A stretch of 64,000 bases of DNA from Aureococcus anophagefferens (Eukaryota; Sar; Pelagophyceae; Pelagomonadales; Pelagomonadaceae), in NCBI RefSeq assembly GCF_000186865.1, contig NW_008705562.1, forward strand, positions 2,191,224 through 2,255,223, in the 5' to 3' direction. The notes below the pieces were generated by a model that was given only the letters and a program-made list of their open reading frames with translations, had not been told where the DNA came from and ran no database searches. The position numbers were made by a program, and so were the translations under genes. Each line of letters opens with the position of its first letter. Position 1 is the stretch's first letter. Shown here piece after piece: positions 30,001 through 39,371 of this stretch.

Positions 30001-31929
30001 GGCTCAGCAGCACCTGGAGCACGACGGGCAGCTGCTCGGGCCGCGGCGCGTCGCGCGCGAGCGCGCCGCGCGCCGCGCCGAAGCGGAGCCAGACCTCGAA
30101 CCTGGGCAGCAAAAGGGTGATTCAACGTCGCTTCAACGTGAGTGTTCCGCGCGCGCGCGTTTCGGAAACAGCACCCACGCTTCGAGAGCGCTCCGAGAGA
30201 TGATCGCTCGTCCAAAAATCAGCCGAAACGAGCGGAAAACGACCGAGATAGGAGCCTTTGAAGTTGGGAATTTCGCACCCTTTTGCTGCCCTGCCTCGAA
30301 CGCCGTGAGCTGCTCCTCGAAGAACGGCGACGGCTCGAGGGGCCGCGGCGGCGCCTCGCGCAGCGTCGCCAGGCCCCGCAGGCCCCGGAGCGCGCCGTAG
30401 GCCGTCGCGCCGTCGCACACCTCGGCGCCCGGCGGCGCCGCGGGCGCCGCGGCCGCCGCGGCGGCCGCGCCGTCGCGCGGCGGCGTCCGCGGCGCCGCGC
30501 CGTCGCCCGCGGGCGGCGGCGCCGGCCCCGGCGCCGGCGGCGGCGCCGGCGCGGGCGACGGCCCCGCGCCGACGGCGAGCTGCGCGAGGCAGCCCTCGGC
30601 CGCGAGGTCCCACGCGGCCCAGAGCGGGTGGTCCGCCGTCGGCGGGAGCGGCGGCACCGTCGCCGGCGTGCAGCCGTGGGCCTTGAGCACGCGCTCCGCT
30701 AACAGAAAGTTGCGGAAGAGCGACGCCAGGAGCAGGTCCTGGCGAAACAAACGCTGGAAGAGCGGCGCGGGCAGCACGTTCCAGGCGATCGTGTCCGTCA
30801 CGGCCGTGAAGATCCAGTTGAGCTCGCCCAGCGGCGTCTTCCGGTCGCCGAGGCGGCCGGGCACGTCCGCCGCGTCGCCCCCGCCCGGCGGCCCGCCCCG
30901 CCGCCCCCGCGCCCCGAAGGCCCGCAGGGCGACGGCGATGGGCGTCGTGAGGCACGCCGTGAAGAGGTCCGCGGGGAGGCCCGGGTCCGACGGCAGCGCC
31001 TCGTCCGCGCCGCACGGCGCGAGCACGATGCACTCGTCGCCGCCCATCTGGTCGTCCGGGGCCTTGTCGCCCGGCGGTCGGTCGTGGTGCCGGGGCATGG
31101 GCGCCGTGAAGTGGGGCAGGAGGACGCCCGCGCCGCCGCAGTCGAGCACGTAGACCGCGGGGCCGCGGACGACGGACCGGAGCTCGTAGACGGAGAGGGG
31201 GATGTACTGCGTGTAGTTCTTGTTGAAGACCCAGACCTCGCCGTTCGCCGTGGGCCGCGGCACGCCGTGGCCGTTGAGGTGCACGAGCACGCGGTCGCCG
31301 CGCGCGGACCGCCGGAGCGCCGCGCAGAGCCGCCGGAGCTCGTCGGCCGTCGGGTCTAAAAGCTGCCGGTAGCGCGCGCGGCTCTGCCAGCGCTCGTACT
31401 GGGCCTGGAGCGCCGCGCCGATGGTCTCCAAAGCCTTCTGGCGGCTCGGCCCGGCGAAGGGCTCGAGCCAGCACTCGCGCCGCGCGCGCGGGCTCGCCGC
31501 GACGGCGTCGGGCGGGTCCGTGCCGATGTTGAGGCAGAGCACGAGCGCGACGGACACGGTCTTCATGCGCTCGCGGAGCCGCCACGTCGGCTCGACGCTC
31601 CCCGCGTCGCCGGCCCAGGGCGACCGCTCGCTCGACTCGGACGCGCAGTCGTCGCAAAGCTCGCCGCCCTCGCCCTCGGCCTCGGCGCCCTCGGGCTCGT
31701 CCCACGCGCCCCGCCCGTGGTAGCTCCGGCAGAAGACGCAGCGCAGCGCCTCGAGCTCGCGCAGCGCCGCGTCCTCGCCCTGCAGCAGCTCGAGCTGCGC
31801 CTCGCTCGACGGCCGCAGGCCCAGCAGCTTCTCGACCTTGGGCGCCACGGAGCTCGCGCCGGGCCCGCGGTGCCGCGACACGCGCCGCCGCGCCTCCTTG
31901 GCGATCTCGTCGTCGCTGTCCTCGGCCAT
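27066..31929 (-). CDS. RPTOR: Raptor, regulatory subunit of TOR complex 1 (three exons)
   Basis: Exons 31929-30302, 30101-27523 and 27322-27066 sum to 4464 bases (about 1487 residues, counting an internal run of N). Exon 1 carries the raptor N-terminal caspase-like domain: [28 protein letters not shown], the [20 protein letters not shown] block with its His, and YVLDCGGAG with its Cys. Exon 2 starts with FEVWLRFG and [20 protein letters not shown] followed by ARM/HEAT repeats, then WD40 blades; exon 3 ends the propeller with [14 protein letters not shown] and [20 protein letters not shown]. Raptor holds substrates on TOR kinase and signals nutrient status. Removing each introner rebuilds the family sequence exactly (LTAFE-VWL at the first junction). 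ATG 31929 was chosen because the longer frame adds only an Arg-rich stretch. It is divergent from the MAP3K gene, 211 bases between starts. Confidence 0.92.
27323..27522 (+). mobile_element. Introner element forming RPTOR intron 2 (GC-AG, 200 bases)
   Basis: Perfect 16-base terminal inverted repeats: GGGCAGGAAAAGAGTG at 27325-27340 and its complement at 27497-27512. The 8-base direct repeat GACGGTGC flanks it (27315-27322, 27515-27522). On the minus strand the intron begins GCACCGTC, the upstream copy of the duplication, and ends CCCAG. The core GTCCAAAAATCAGCC is antisense to the host gene. Confidence 0.93.
28694..29164. other. Assembly gap of 471 N inside RPTOR exon 2
   Basis: The sequence is undetermined. 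Flanking frames agree on both sides if the true length is a multiple of three. It falls between the ARM/HEAT region and the WD40 part of raptor, so an undetected intron is possible here. Confidence 0.99.
30102..30301 (+). mobile_element. Introner element forming RPTOR intron 1 (GT-AG, 200 bases)
   Basis: Terminal inverted repeats GGGCAGCAAAAGGGTG and CACCCTTTTGCTGCCC bound the element; the 8-base direct repeat CCTCGAAC lies at 30094-30101 and 30294-30301. On the minus strand the donor GT is the first two bases of the duplication (GTTCGAGG) and the acceptor AG ends the element. The core is antisense to the host gene. It is about 90% identical by eye to the copy at 27323. Confidence 0.94.
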
Positions 31930-32140
31930 GGCGCGGCGCAGGACTGGGATGAGAGCCGGCGCGCTACGCGAGCGCCGCGAGACGCAGGCCAAGCATCTCG
32001 CGTCGAGCTCTCGAGCTCGCGGACCTCAACATCTCCCGCGGCCGACGCTGCCCCGCTCCGTGCGGTCTATGCTGCCCAACGTTGGAGTGCTCCCCCGGGG
32101 CCGATGGGGGGCGGATCGATATAACCCTTCTGCGCGGCCG
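31930..32140. promoter_or_regulatory. Divergent promoter region between RPTOR and MAP3K
   Basis: 211 bases lie between the two start codons. A TATA-like GATCGATATAACC at about 32114-32126 sits some 20 bases before the MAP3K ATG, rather close for a classical TATA box unless transcription starts inside the proposed leader. No other motif was recognised. Confidence 0.35.
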
Positions 32141-34367
32141 ATGAACACGAGTAACTTGGCCGTCATCGGTGCGCCCCCCGCCGCGCGCCCGCCGCAGCCC
32201 GGCCCCCTCGCGCGCCGCGTCGCGCGCCGCCGCCGCGTCGCGCGTCGCGGACCGACGACGCGCGGCCGCCGCGCGCGCAGGCATCGACGACGGCGAGCTC
32301 GGGCAGCTCCTCGTCGACGCGGGCATGCCGGGGCCCGAGGTGCCGCGGCTCATCGCGAAGATGAACGCCCACTGGGCCGGCGGCGGCTCCATCGACGCGC
32401 TGCTCGCGGACGACGCCGCGCTCGCGGGCTGGCGCCTGTCGCCCGGGTCGCTCATGCTCCTGCGGTCGATCCTGGGCATCTCGCGCGAGGCGCGCGCCAA
32501 GTCCGGCGCGAAGCGCGGCCGCGAGGAGTCGTCGTCCTTCGCGAGCAGCCTCCGCGCGTCGCTGTCGCTGCTCCGCGTCGACCTGCAAAAGCCGCCGGCG
32601 GACGAGGCCTACGACGACGACTACGACGACGACGACTTCGAGCTCGACGACGACAGCGACGGCGGCGGCGCGGCGGCCGCGTCCCCCGTGGTTTTCTTTT
32701 TGGCGACGACGCCGGCGCGTCCTCTCAGGCGGCGTGAACCTCGCGTCCGTCGCGTCGATGTCGCTCGACGCCGTCGCGCCGCCGCCGCCGCCGCGGCGCG
32801 GCGACGCCGCGGGTGCGGCGCGGCGCGCGGCGACGCCCGCCGCCGGCGGCCGGCCCGGCGCGGCGCTCCCGCCGGGCACGCCCCTCGCGCCGGGCCTGCC
32901 GGCGCCGCGGCGCGCGCGGACGCCCGGCGCCGCGGCGCCGCGGCCGTCCGCGGACACGCCGCCGCCGCTGCCGCCGGGCTCGGCGCGCGAGCCGCCGCGC
33001 CTGTCGTCGGAGACGAAGGAGCTCCTGGCGTCCGCCGTCGACGGCCGCCGGCAGAGGGGCAGCCGCGGCCGCGCGCACACGGCGAAGCACGGGGCGGGAA
33101 ACGAGTGATTCAAGTTCGCTTCAACCTGAGCGTTCCGCTCGCGCGCGTGCCGGCAAAAGCATCCACGCGTCGAGCGCGCTCCCAGAGATGATCGCTCGTC
33201 CAAAAGTTAGCCGAAACGAGTGGAACATGACCGAGAGAGGAGCCTTTGAAGGTGGGACTTTCGCACCCTTTTCCCGCCCAGGCGAAGCACATCCTGGACG
33301 GCCAGTGGAAGCTGGGCAAGTGCATCGGCCAGGGGAGCTTCGGGTCGGTCTACACGTGCATGGACGAGGCCACGGGCGTGCTCATGGCCGTGAAGATGAT
33401 GGCCATCCCGACGTCGTCCGCGCCCGGCGGCGCCGGCGCGCCGCCCCAACCGCGCGACGGCCGGCCGAGTAAGCCCGAGAGCGAGCTCCGCGCGCTCTGC
33501 AGCGAGATCGAGATCATGCGGAGCTTCGAGCACCCGAACATCGTGCGCTACCTCGGCGCGGCCGTCGACGAGCCGAACCTCCAGCTCTACATCTTCCAGG
33601 AGTGGGTCCCCGGCGGCTCGCTCGCGAGCCTGTCCGCGCACTACGGCGCGCTCAGCGAGCCCGTCGTGCGCCGCTACACGATCCACATGCTCCGGGGCCT
33701 CGAGTACCTCCACGCCGCGAACATCATCCACCGCGACATCAAGTGCGGCAACGTCCTCGTCGACGAGGGCGGCGTCGCGAAGCTCGCGGACTTTGGCGCG
33801 TCGCACCGCCTCGGCGCCGACGGCACGCTCACGGCGGACATGAAGCTCACGATGCGCGGCACGCCCTACTTCATGGCGCCCGAGGTGCTCCAGCAGGACA
33901 AGTTCGGCCGGAGGTCCGACGTCTGGTCCGTCGGCGGCGTGATACTGCAGATGGCGACGACGCACCCGCCGTGGAAGGTCATGAACTTCAAGACGCCCAT
34001 GGCCCTCTTCTACCACGTCGCGTCGACGACGGACCCGCCGCCCATCGACACCTACGCGCTCTCCCTGCCCCTCCGGGGCATCATCCTCCGCTGCTTCGAG
34101 CGCGACCCGGAAAAGCGCGCGCACGCGGCCGAGCTTTTAGGGGACCCGTTCCTCGCCGAGTTCCGCGAGGACGAGTCCGACGACCTGAGCCACAGCGACC
34201 CCCTGAACAACACCGTGAGCCGCATCGAGCGCGTCGCGACGCCCGCCACGGCGCCGAGCCCGCACCGCGCCGCGCCGCCGCCGCCGGGAAACGCGGGCAA
34301 CGGCGGCGGGAACCTGTCCTCCCTCAAGATGCGCATGTCCCTCCGCGCGAGCACGGGCGCGTCCTAA
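32141..34367 (+). CDS. SAM-domain MAP3K-like protein kinase (STE11 type), multi-exon
   Basis: Proposed exons: 32141-32168, 32281-about 32664, 32729-33081 and 33282-34367 (about 616 residues). Exon 2 encodes a SAM-like domain (LGQLLVDAGMPGPEVPRL through LMLLRSILGISREA), then an acidic stretch; exon 3 a Pro/Ala linker; exon 4 a complete kinase: GQGSFGSVY loop, AVKMM lysine, IIHRDIKCGN catalytic loop, LADFGAS, GTPYFMAPEV and DVWSVGG. SAM plus C-terminal kinase and the kinase motifs match STE11/MEKK-type MAP3Ks, which phosphorylate MAP2Ks in stress or development cascades. Exon 1 joined to exon 2 with a 112-base GT-AG intron (32169-32280) keeps frame. The exon 2/3 junction is uncertain: GT at 32688 gives a premature stop, whereas GC donors at 32662, 32665 or 32668 keep frame. 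The exon 3/4 intron is an introner. Confidence 0.78.
32169..32280 (+). other. Predicted first intron of the MAP3K gene
   Basis: GT at 32169 follows ATC-G; the segment ends GCGCGCGCAG at 32280. Phase 1 on both sides fuses a short N-terminus (MNTSNLAVIG) to the SAM domain. Without it the SAM frame has no ATG upstream. Confidence 0.55.
32665..32728 (+). other. Predicted second intron of the MAP3K gene (donor uncertain)
   Basis: The acceptor is clear: GGTTTTCTTTTT upstream and CCTCTCAG at 32721-32728. A GT at 32688 would give a 41-base intron but joins into an immediate TGA. A GC donor at 32665 (GCGGCGCG, resembling the GCGGCGTG after the acceptor) restores frame. Confidence 0.4.
33082..33281 (+). 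mobile_element. Introner element forming a MAP3K intron (GC-AG, 200 bases)
   Basis: A direct repeat GCGAAGCAC occurs at 33082-33090 and 33282-33290. The intron starts with GC of the first copy and ends TTTTCCCGCCCAG. The terminal repeats (GGGCGGGAAACGAGTG, CACCCTTTTCCCGCCC) are slightly diverged. The core GTCCAAAAGTTAGCC is in the same sense as the host gene, opposite to the RPTOR copies. Splicing rebuilds AHTAKHILDGQW at the kinase start. Confidence 0.93.
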
Positions 34368-34606
34368 CGTCCGGGCGCGTCCGAACGTCGCCCCCGGGGG
34401 AAGAGGACAGCGTTCCGAAAGGGCGTAGGGTCACTGTGGAATCACGCGTACGGTGGGTCTCATCAACTTAATGACGTTGCCGTCAAGATGGTTTGCAAGC
34501 TCTCCCGGCCGCGCGCCCGCTCGAAGCGCCTCGCCGACGAGACACGAACGAAGCGCCACCGGACGCGTTCGAATTTACGCCACCACCACCACCGCACACG
34601 CACACC

Positions 34607-35578
34607 ATGTCGGGCATGCTCGAGGAGGAGCGCTTCGACGGCATGCTGCTGCAGTTCGCGCAGCAGTGCCAGGGCATCGACCCGCTCCTCGACACGGTCT
34701 TCTCCTTCCTGCGGCGGAAGACGGACTTCTTCACGGGCGCCACGGACGACAAGGCGAAGCAGACGGTGCTCAAGATGCTCGAGAAGCACCAGCTCCTCGC
34801 GGACAAGACGAACGTCGAGAAGCGCAAGCGGCGCGACGCCGAGGAGGCCGCCGCCGCGGAGCGCAAGGCCGCGGCGAAGGCGAAGCGCGACGCGAAGAAG
34901 GCCGCCGAGGCGAGCGCGGCGCCCGCGGCGCCGGCGCCGGCGCCGCCCAAGGACGTCGTCGAGGTCGGCGCCGGCGGCGCGGACCTCGACGGCGCCGCGC
35001 CGTCGAGCGGCGGCGACGCGAAGGACGACGACGACGACGACAAGGAGCCGCCGCCGCCGGGCAACGGCGGCGTCATGGGCTGGGGCGTCTGGACCCAGCA
35101 GCTCGCGGACCTCGAGCTCAAGGTGCCCATGCCGTCGACGACCAAGTCCCGGGACCTCGTCGTCAAGTTCACCAAGGGCCACATCACCATCGGCGTCAAA
35201 GGCCAGCCGCCGATCCTCGACGGCGACCTCCACAAGAAGGTCATCGTCGACGACTGCTTCTGGACCCTCGAGGACGCGCCGGGCGCCGACGGCGGCAAGG
35301 AGGTCGTCGTCGCGCTCCAGAAGGAGGACAAGCAGAGCTGGTGGAAGTGCGTCGTCGTCGGCGACCCGGAGATCAACACGCAGAAGGTCCAGCCCGAGAA
35401 CTCGAAGCTCAGCGACCTCGACGGCGAGACGCGCATGACCGTCGAGAAGATGATGTTCGACCAGCGCCAGAAAGCCATGGGCAAGCCCACGGCCGACGAG
35501 CAGGGCAAGCAGGACGTCCTCGAGAAGTTCATGAAGCAGCACCCGGAGATGGACTTCTCCAAGGCCAAGTTCTCCTAG
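34607..35578 (+). CDS. NUDC: NudC nuclear-distribution chaperone
   Basis: A single exon of 323 residues. NudC is an HSP90 co-chaperone that stabilises dynein-pathway proteins and is needed for mitosis and nuclear positioning. Visible features: N-terminal NudC dimerisation region (MLLQFAQQCQGIDPLLDTVFSFLRRKTDFF split over residues 11-40), a Lys/Ala-rich coiled coil (about 70-105), an Ala/Pro and Asp-run linker, and a CS domain (about 160-250) with WTQQLADLELKVPMP and VTVGIKGQ-type strands, here HITIGVKGQPPIL. The C-terminus (KQHPEMDFSKAKFS) is typical of NudC. The ATG at 34607 is preceded by a CACC-rich leader. Length agrees with animal and plant NudC proteins. Confidence 0.93.
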   Translation: MSGMLEEERFDGMLLQFAQQCQGIDPLLDTVFSFLRRKTDFFTGATDDKAKQTVLKMLEKHQLLADKTNVEKRKRRDAEEAAAAERKAAAKAKRDAKKAAEASAAPAAPAPAPPKDVVEVGAGGADLDGAAPSSGGDAKDDDDDDKEPPPPGNGGVMGWGVWTQQLADLELKVPMPSTTKSRDLVVKFTKGHITIGVKGQPPILDGDLHKKVIVDDCFWTLEDAPGADGGKEVVVALQKEDKQSWWKCVVVGDPEINTQKVQPENSKLSDLDGETRMTVEKMMFDQRQKAMGKPTADEQGKQDVLEKFMKQHPEMDFSKAKFS

Positions 35579-35820
35579 GCGGCGCCCGCGCCGCGGCGGC
35601 GCCGCTCGCCCCTAAACCCGCACGAGTCCCGACGCGCCGGGCCGCTCGGTCGCCGGCGGGGCGCGGCGATTCGAGTGAACTCGGGCTTTGGGGTCTGGGG
35701 TGGTAAAATTTAAACCAAACCGACTGGGGCGTACTCGGGGGGACCTCGGGTGACTTCCCCTGGGTCCCGGGCTAGTTCCTGGCACCTATTTTCTGGGTCG
35801 GTCGGTCGGTCGGTCGTCGT

Positions 35821-35868
<48 letters not shown>

Positions 35869-36831
35869 CGTCGTCGTCGTCGCGCGCGCGGGGGAGTTTC
35901 GAACCTAATTCAGTCGCAGGGCGACCGTAGAGAGGTGATGAGTTGCCCCATGCCAGCTGTCACGGCATATGAACCCGGGGATGCAAAAATCGAGTGGGGG
36001 CGCGCCCCGCAGTCGCAGTGATCGACAGTCTCGCCGCGGAAGGCCGCCAGCAGGATTTTTTGCGCTCACGAACCCCGTCGTCGCTGCCCGGCGCAGCACG
36101 CGCGCTTTTCGTGCACCACCTGGCGCAAAACGGCGAGGTGCCGGCGCATCACATCATCGCAGCGTTATCCGTCGGTCGAAACGATGCAGTTTTGTACGAT
36201 TTCGATGAAGTTTTCAATGATTACTTCAATGAACAACCCAAAACGTTTGTTCTTACTACGAGACGGGGTCCTCCAATTAAATTCACCGGCCGCGCTGAGC
36301 TTACGGCGCCCGCGGTCGGAAGCGGTTGGTGGTCCAAGTAAGCAAAATCTTACCGATGGCGACGCGCGGTGGAAAATTCCAGAGTGCTGGCGGGGACGAA
36401 TGGAGAAATTTCTTAGAAAAATGTTCGAATTAAATTCGAGGGCCTGTTCCACGCGTCCAAACGCGTCGGTTTCTGAGGGCTTGGACCAACGCGGGTTAAC
36501 TTGTCCTCCCCGGAACCCCTCAGCTCAAGTCAGCTCTTCGCCTTAAGATTCGCCCCGGCGACGCCAATTCCGCGGGGCCGACGGTGGCGCGACGGTGCCT
36601 TTTAACGAGGCGCTGCAAACCTGAATCTTGGCCCCTGCAACGCGCATGATACGGGAGGCAGCCACACAAAGGAGGTCGGTTTCGACAGGCTCCCAGGCGC
36701 CCGCCACTCGGCTCCCGGCCGTTTCTCGCGGGGTGAGGCTCCCGGCGCTCGGCCCCCGCGCGGCTCCGGGGCGAGGCTCCCGGCGCGGCCTCCGGCGCCT
36801 CGCGGGCGGTCCCGAGGGCGCCGCGGGCGAC
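35579..36831. other. Intergenic region with microsatellite and AT-richer island
   Basis: This is the longest non-coding stretch in the window. It contains a compound GTC/GGTC/GCC microsatellite (35796-35890) and an AT-richer island at about 36170-36450 with several short frames but no recognisable family. The plus-strand leader of the exchanger gene lies at the right end; an in-frame upstream ATG exists at 36646. I see no RNA gene. Confidence 0.5.
35796..35890. repeat. Compound microsatellite (GGTC, GTC, GCC)
   Basis: Five GGTC units are followed by GTC repeats, about twelve GCC repeats, GTC repeats again and a short CG run. It is downstream of NudC and not in a coding frame. Confidence 0.95.
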
Positions 36832-39371
36832 ATGAAGCGCCTCGAGGGCTGCCGCAGACGAAATCGTCGAAGGTCCGACAACGTGCGGCAAGCCGCGCTC
36901 GTCCTCGTCGGCCTCGTCTCCCTCGCGCTCTGCGGGAAGACGGGCGGCTCCCTGGGCCGGGGCCTGCGCGGCGCCGGCTTCGGCGCGGGGAGGATAGGAC
37001 GGGCCGCGCCCGGCGCCGCGGCGGTTTCGGGCGCGGCGGCCGCGCCGGCCGCGCGGCGTCTGGGCGCCGCCGCGGACGCGCTCGAGGACCCCGGCGCGCG
37101 ACGGCTGGCGAACGCGACGGCGGACGACGACGACGACGACGAGACCGGCGGCCTAATCATCGGCGGCGCGCGGATCCCGCCGAAGCCGCTGCTCACGAAG
37201 AAGCAGAACCTCTACTACGGCTGGTTCTTCTACGTCCTGGGCATCCTCTGGATGTTCCTCGGCCTCGCCTTCGTCTGCGACGTCTACCTCGAGGCGTCCC
37301 TCGAGGGCATCTGCACGGGCCTGAAGCTGAGCAACGACGTCGCGGGCGCGACGTTCATGGCCGCCGGCGGGTCCGCGCCCGAGCTCTGCACGTCCTTCAT
37401 CGGCGTCTTCGTCGAGCGGTCCGACATCGGCTTCGGCACCATCGTGGGCAGCGCCGTCTTCAACGTGCTCTTCGTCATCGCCGCGTGCGCGCACGTCGCG
37501 CCGAATCTCACGCTGACGTGGTGGCCGCTCGCGCGCGACTGCGCGTGCTACTGCGCCTGCATCTACGGCATGGTCATCGTGCTCGTGGACGGCCGCGTGA
37601 CCTGGTACGAGGGCTTTGGGCTCCTCGTGGGCTACGGCTGCTACGTCACGGTCATGTCGCAGAACGAGTTCCTCGAGATCTTCGTCGGCAGCCAGCTCGC
37701 CAAGGACGTGCGCCAGCGGCCGGCCTGGTGCCTGGCGCTTCAATCCATGGTCGAGTCGACGCCCTTCATCGCCATCGTCTACATCGCCATCGTCGCCAAC
37801 GTCGTGTCCATGGCGCTCGAGGCCGTCGTGCTCAACTACGTCTTCGCGGGCTTCTTCGTCACGGAGATGGTCATCAAGATCGCGGCCTACGGGTTTTTTG
37901 GGTACTGGAAGTACCCGCTGAACACCTTCGACGGCGTCCTCGTGGCTTTGATCATCCTCGAGCTCTTCTTCCTCGGCACCATGGGCATCGGCCAGGGCAG
38001 CAAAAGAGAGCGAAATTCCCAACTTCAAAGGCTCCGATCTCGGCCGTTTTCCACTCGTTTCGGCTGATTTTTGGACGAGCGATCATCTCTCGGAAGGGTC
38101 TCGAAGCGTGGATGCTTTTATCGGAACGCGCGCGCGAGGAACACTCACGTTGAAGCGACGTTGCATCACCCTTGTGCTGCCCAGGCATCGGCGCGATCAA
38201 GGCGCTCCGCCTCTTCAAGTTCGTCCGCGTCACGCGCTTCATCCGCATCGCGCGCATCTACCAGTTCTTCCGGCACCACGCCGTGAAAAATAAGGAGCTG
38301 GTGGAGCCCGGCGGGCGCACGAACCGGCCAACGATCCGGGGCCTCCGGCCGTCCGACGTCTCCGTCAAGGGCCTCAAGATCGTCGCGGGCGTCAAGCTCA
38401 AGACGATCAACAAGAACGGCGTCCCCGTCAAGGTCAAGAGCCCGCCGGCGGCGAACTGCGCCGTCGCGCCCGAGCCCGCGGGCGCCGCGCCGCCGGACCC
38501 GGCGGCCTCGGAGGCGCCCGCGGCGCCCGGTACGCCCGGAGGCGCGGAGCCGGCGGACGAGGCGCCGCCGGAGACGCCCGCGGCCAACGGCGCGGACGCG
38601 GCGCCGGCGACGGCGGGCGCCCCGTCGACGCCCAACGGCGACGCCGAGGAGCCCCCGGCGAACGGCGGCGGCGAGGAGAAGGAGGACGGCGGCTCCGGCG
38701 GCGGCGGCTCCGGCGGCGGCGACTCCGGCGGCGACGACGACGACGACGACGAGGGCGGCGCGCCGGGGAGCTGGGGCGAGGTCTTCACCTGCCCCACGGG
38801 CGACGGGCCCATCGCCATGGCCTACTGGTTCGTCATGCTGCCCATGTCCATTATTTTTTACGGCACGATCCCCGACTGCGGCACGGAGAAGTACGAGAAG
38901 TGGTACTGGGTGACGTTCAGCCTCTGCATCTCCTACGTCGCCGTGCTGAGCTACCCCATGGTCTGGTGGGCGACGGAGCTCGGCGACGTGCTCGGCATCC
39001 CCGAGCCCGTCATGGGCCTCACGCTTTTGGCCGCGGGCACGTCCGTGCCGGACATGCTCAGCTCCGTCGCCGTGGCGAAGCGCGGCTACGGCGACATGGC
39101 CGTGAGCTCGTCCATCGGGTCCAACATCTTCGACCTCAACTTCGGCCTCGCTCTGCCCTGGTTCCTCTTCGCGGTCACGGAGGGGCCCGTGAAGATCAAC
39201 TCCGACGGCCTCACGGTCTCCATCCTCACGCTCTTCATGATGGTGGGCCTCGTCATCACGACGATCCACTTCTCCGGCTGGAAGCTCACGGCCCAGCTCG
39301 GCAACATCATGTTCGGCCTCTACGCGTGCTACATGTGCTTCGCGCTCATGCTCGAGCTCGGCGCCGTCTGA
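36832..39371 (+). CDS. K-dependent Na/Ca exchanger (NCKX type) with an inserted voltage-sensor domain
   Basis: Exons 36832-37984 and 38185-39371 give 779 residues. A signal-anchor (about 25-40) is followed by the first exchanger half with the alpha-1 motif [21 protein letters not shown] (about residues 165-186, split here by two in the family core). Then comes a four-helix voltage sensor: S1 from about 308, S2 with [15 protein letters not shown]3 with [10 protein letters not shown], and S4 (about 386-408) with seven basic residues at every third position (K-x2-R-x2-K-x2-R-x2-R-x2-R-x2-R). A 150-residue Pro/Gly/Asp-rich linker leads to the second half with alpha-2 motif [17 protein letters not shown] (about 661) and SSIGSNIFD, whose Asp is the potassium-linked residue in NCKX proteins. 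It would exchange sodium against calcium and potassium, possibly gated by voltage (inference). The introner lies between S3 and S4 codons. The start at 36832 gives a clean signal sequence; ATG 36646 would add 62 residues. Confidence 0.85.
37985..38184 (-). mobile_element. Introner element forming the exchanger intron (GC-AG, 200 bases)
   Basis: The 8-base direct repeat GCATCGGC flanks it (37985-37992 and 38185-38192). The intron begins with GC of the first copy and ends TGCTGCCCAG. The core is on the minus strand, antisense to the host gene. Phase 1 splicing rebuilds G-I-G-A-I-K-A-L-R, the start of S4. Confidence 0.94.

Noticed and set aside
32688..32728. A 41-base GT-AG intron in the MAP3K gene using GT at 32688
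   Set aside because: It joins directly to GCG GCG TGA and ends the protein before the kinase; a GC donor slightly upstream keeps frame.
35880..35960. A T-loop-like GGTTCGAA string on the minus strand suggesting a tRNA
   Set aside because: The flanking bases do not pair as a T stem and no D arm or acceptor stem could be found.
35994..36341. A 115-codon plus-strand frame with fairly ordinary composition
   Set aside because: It has no recognisable family and no context support; kept only as part of the intergenic note.
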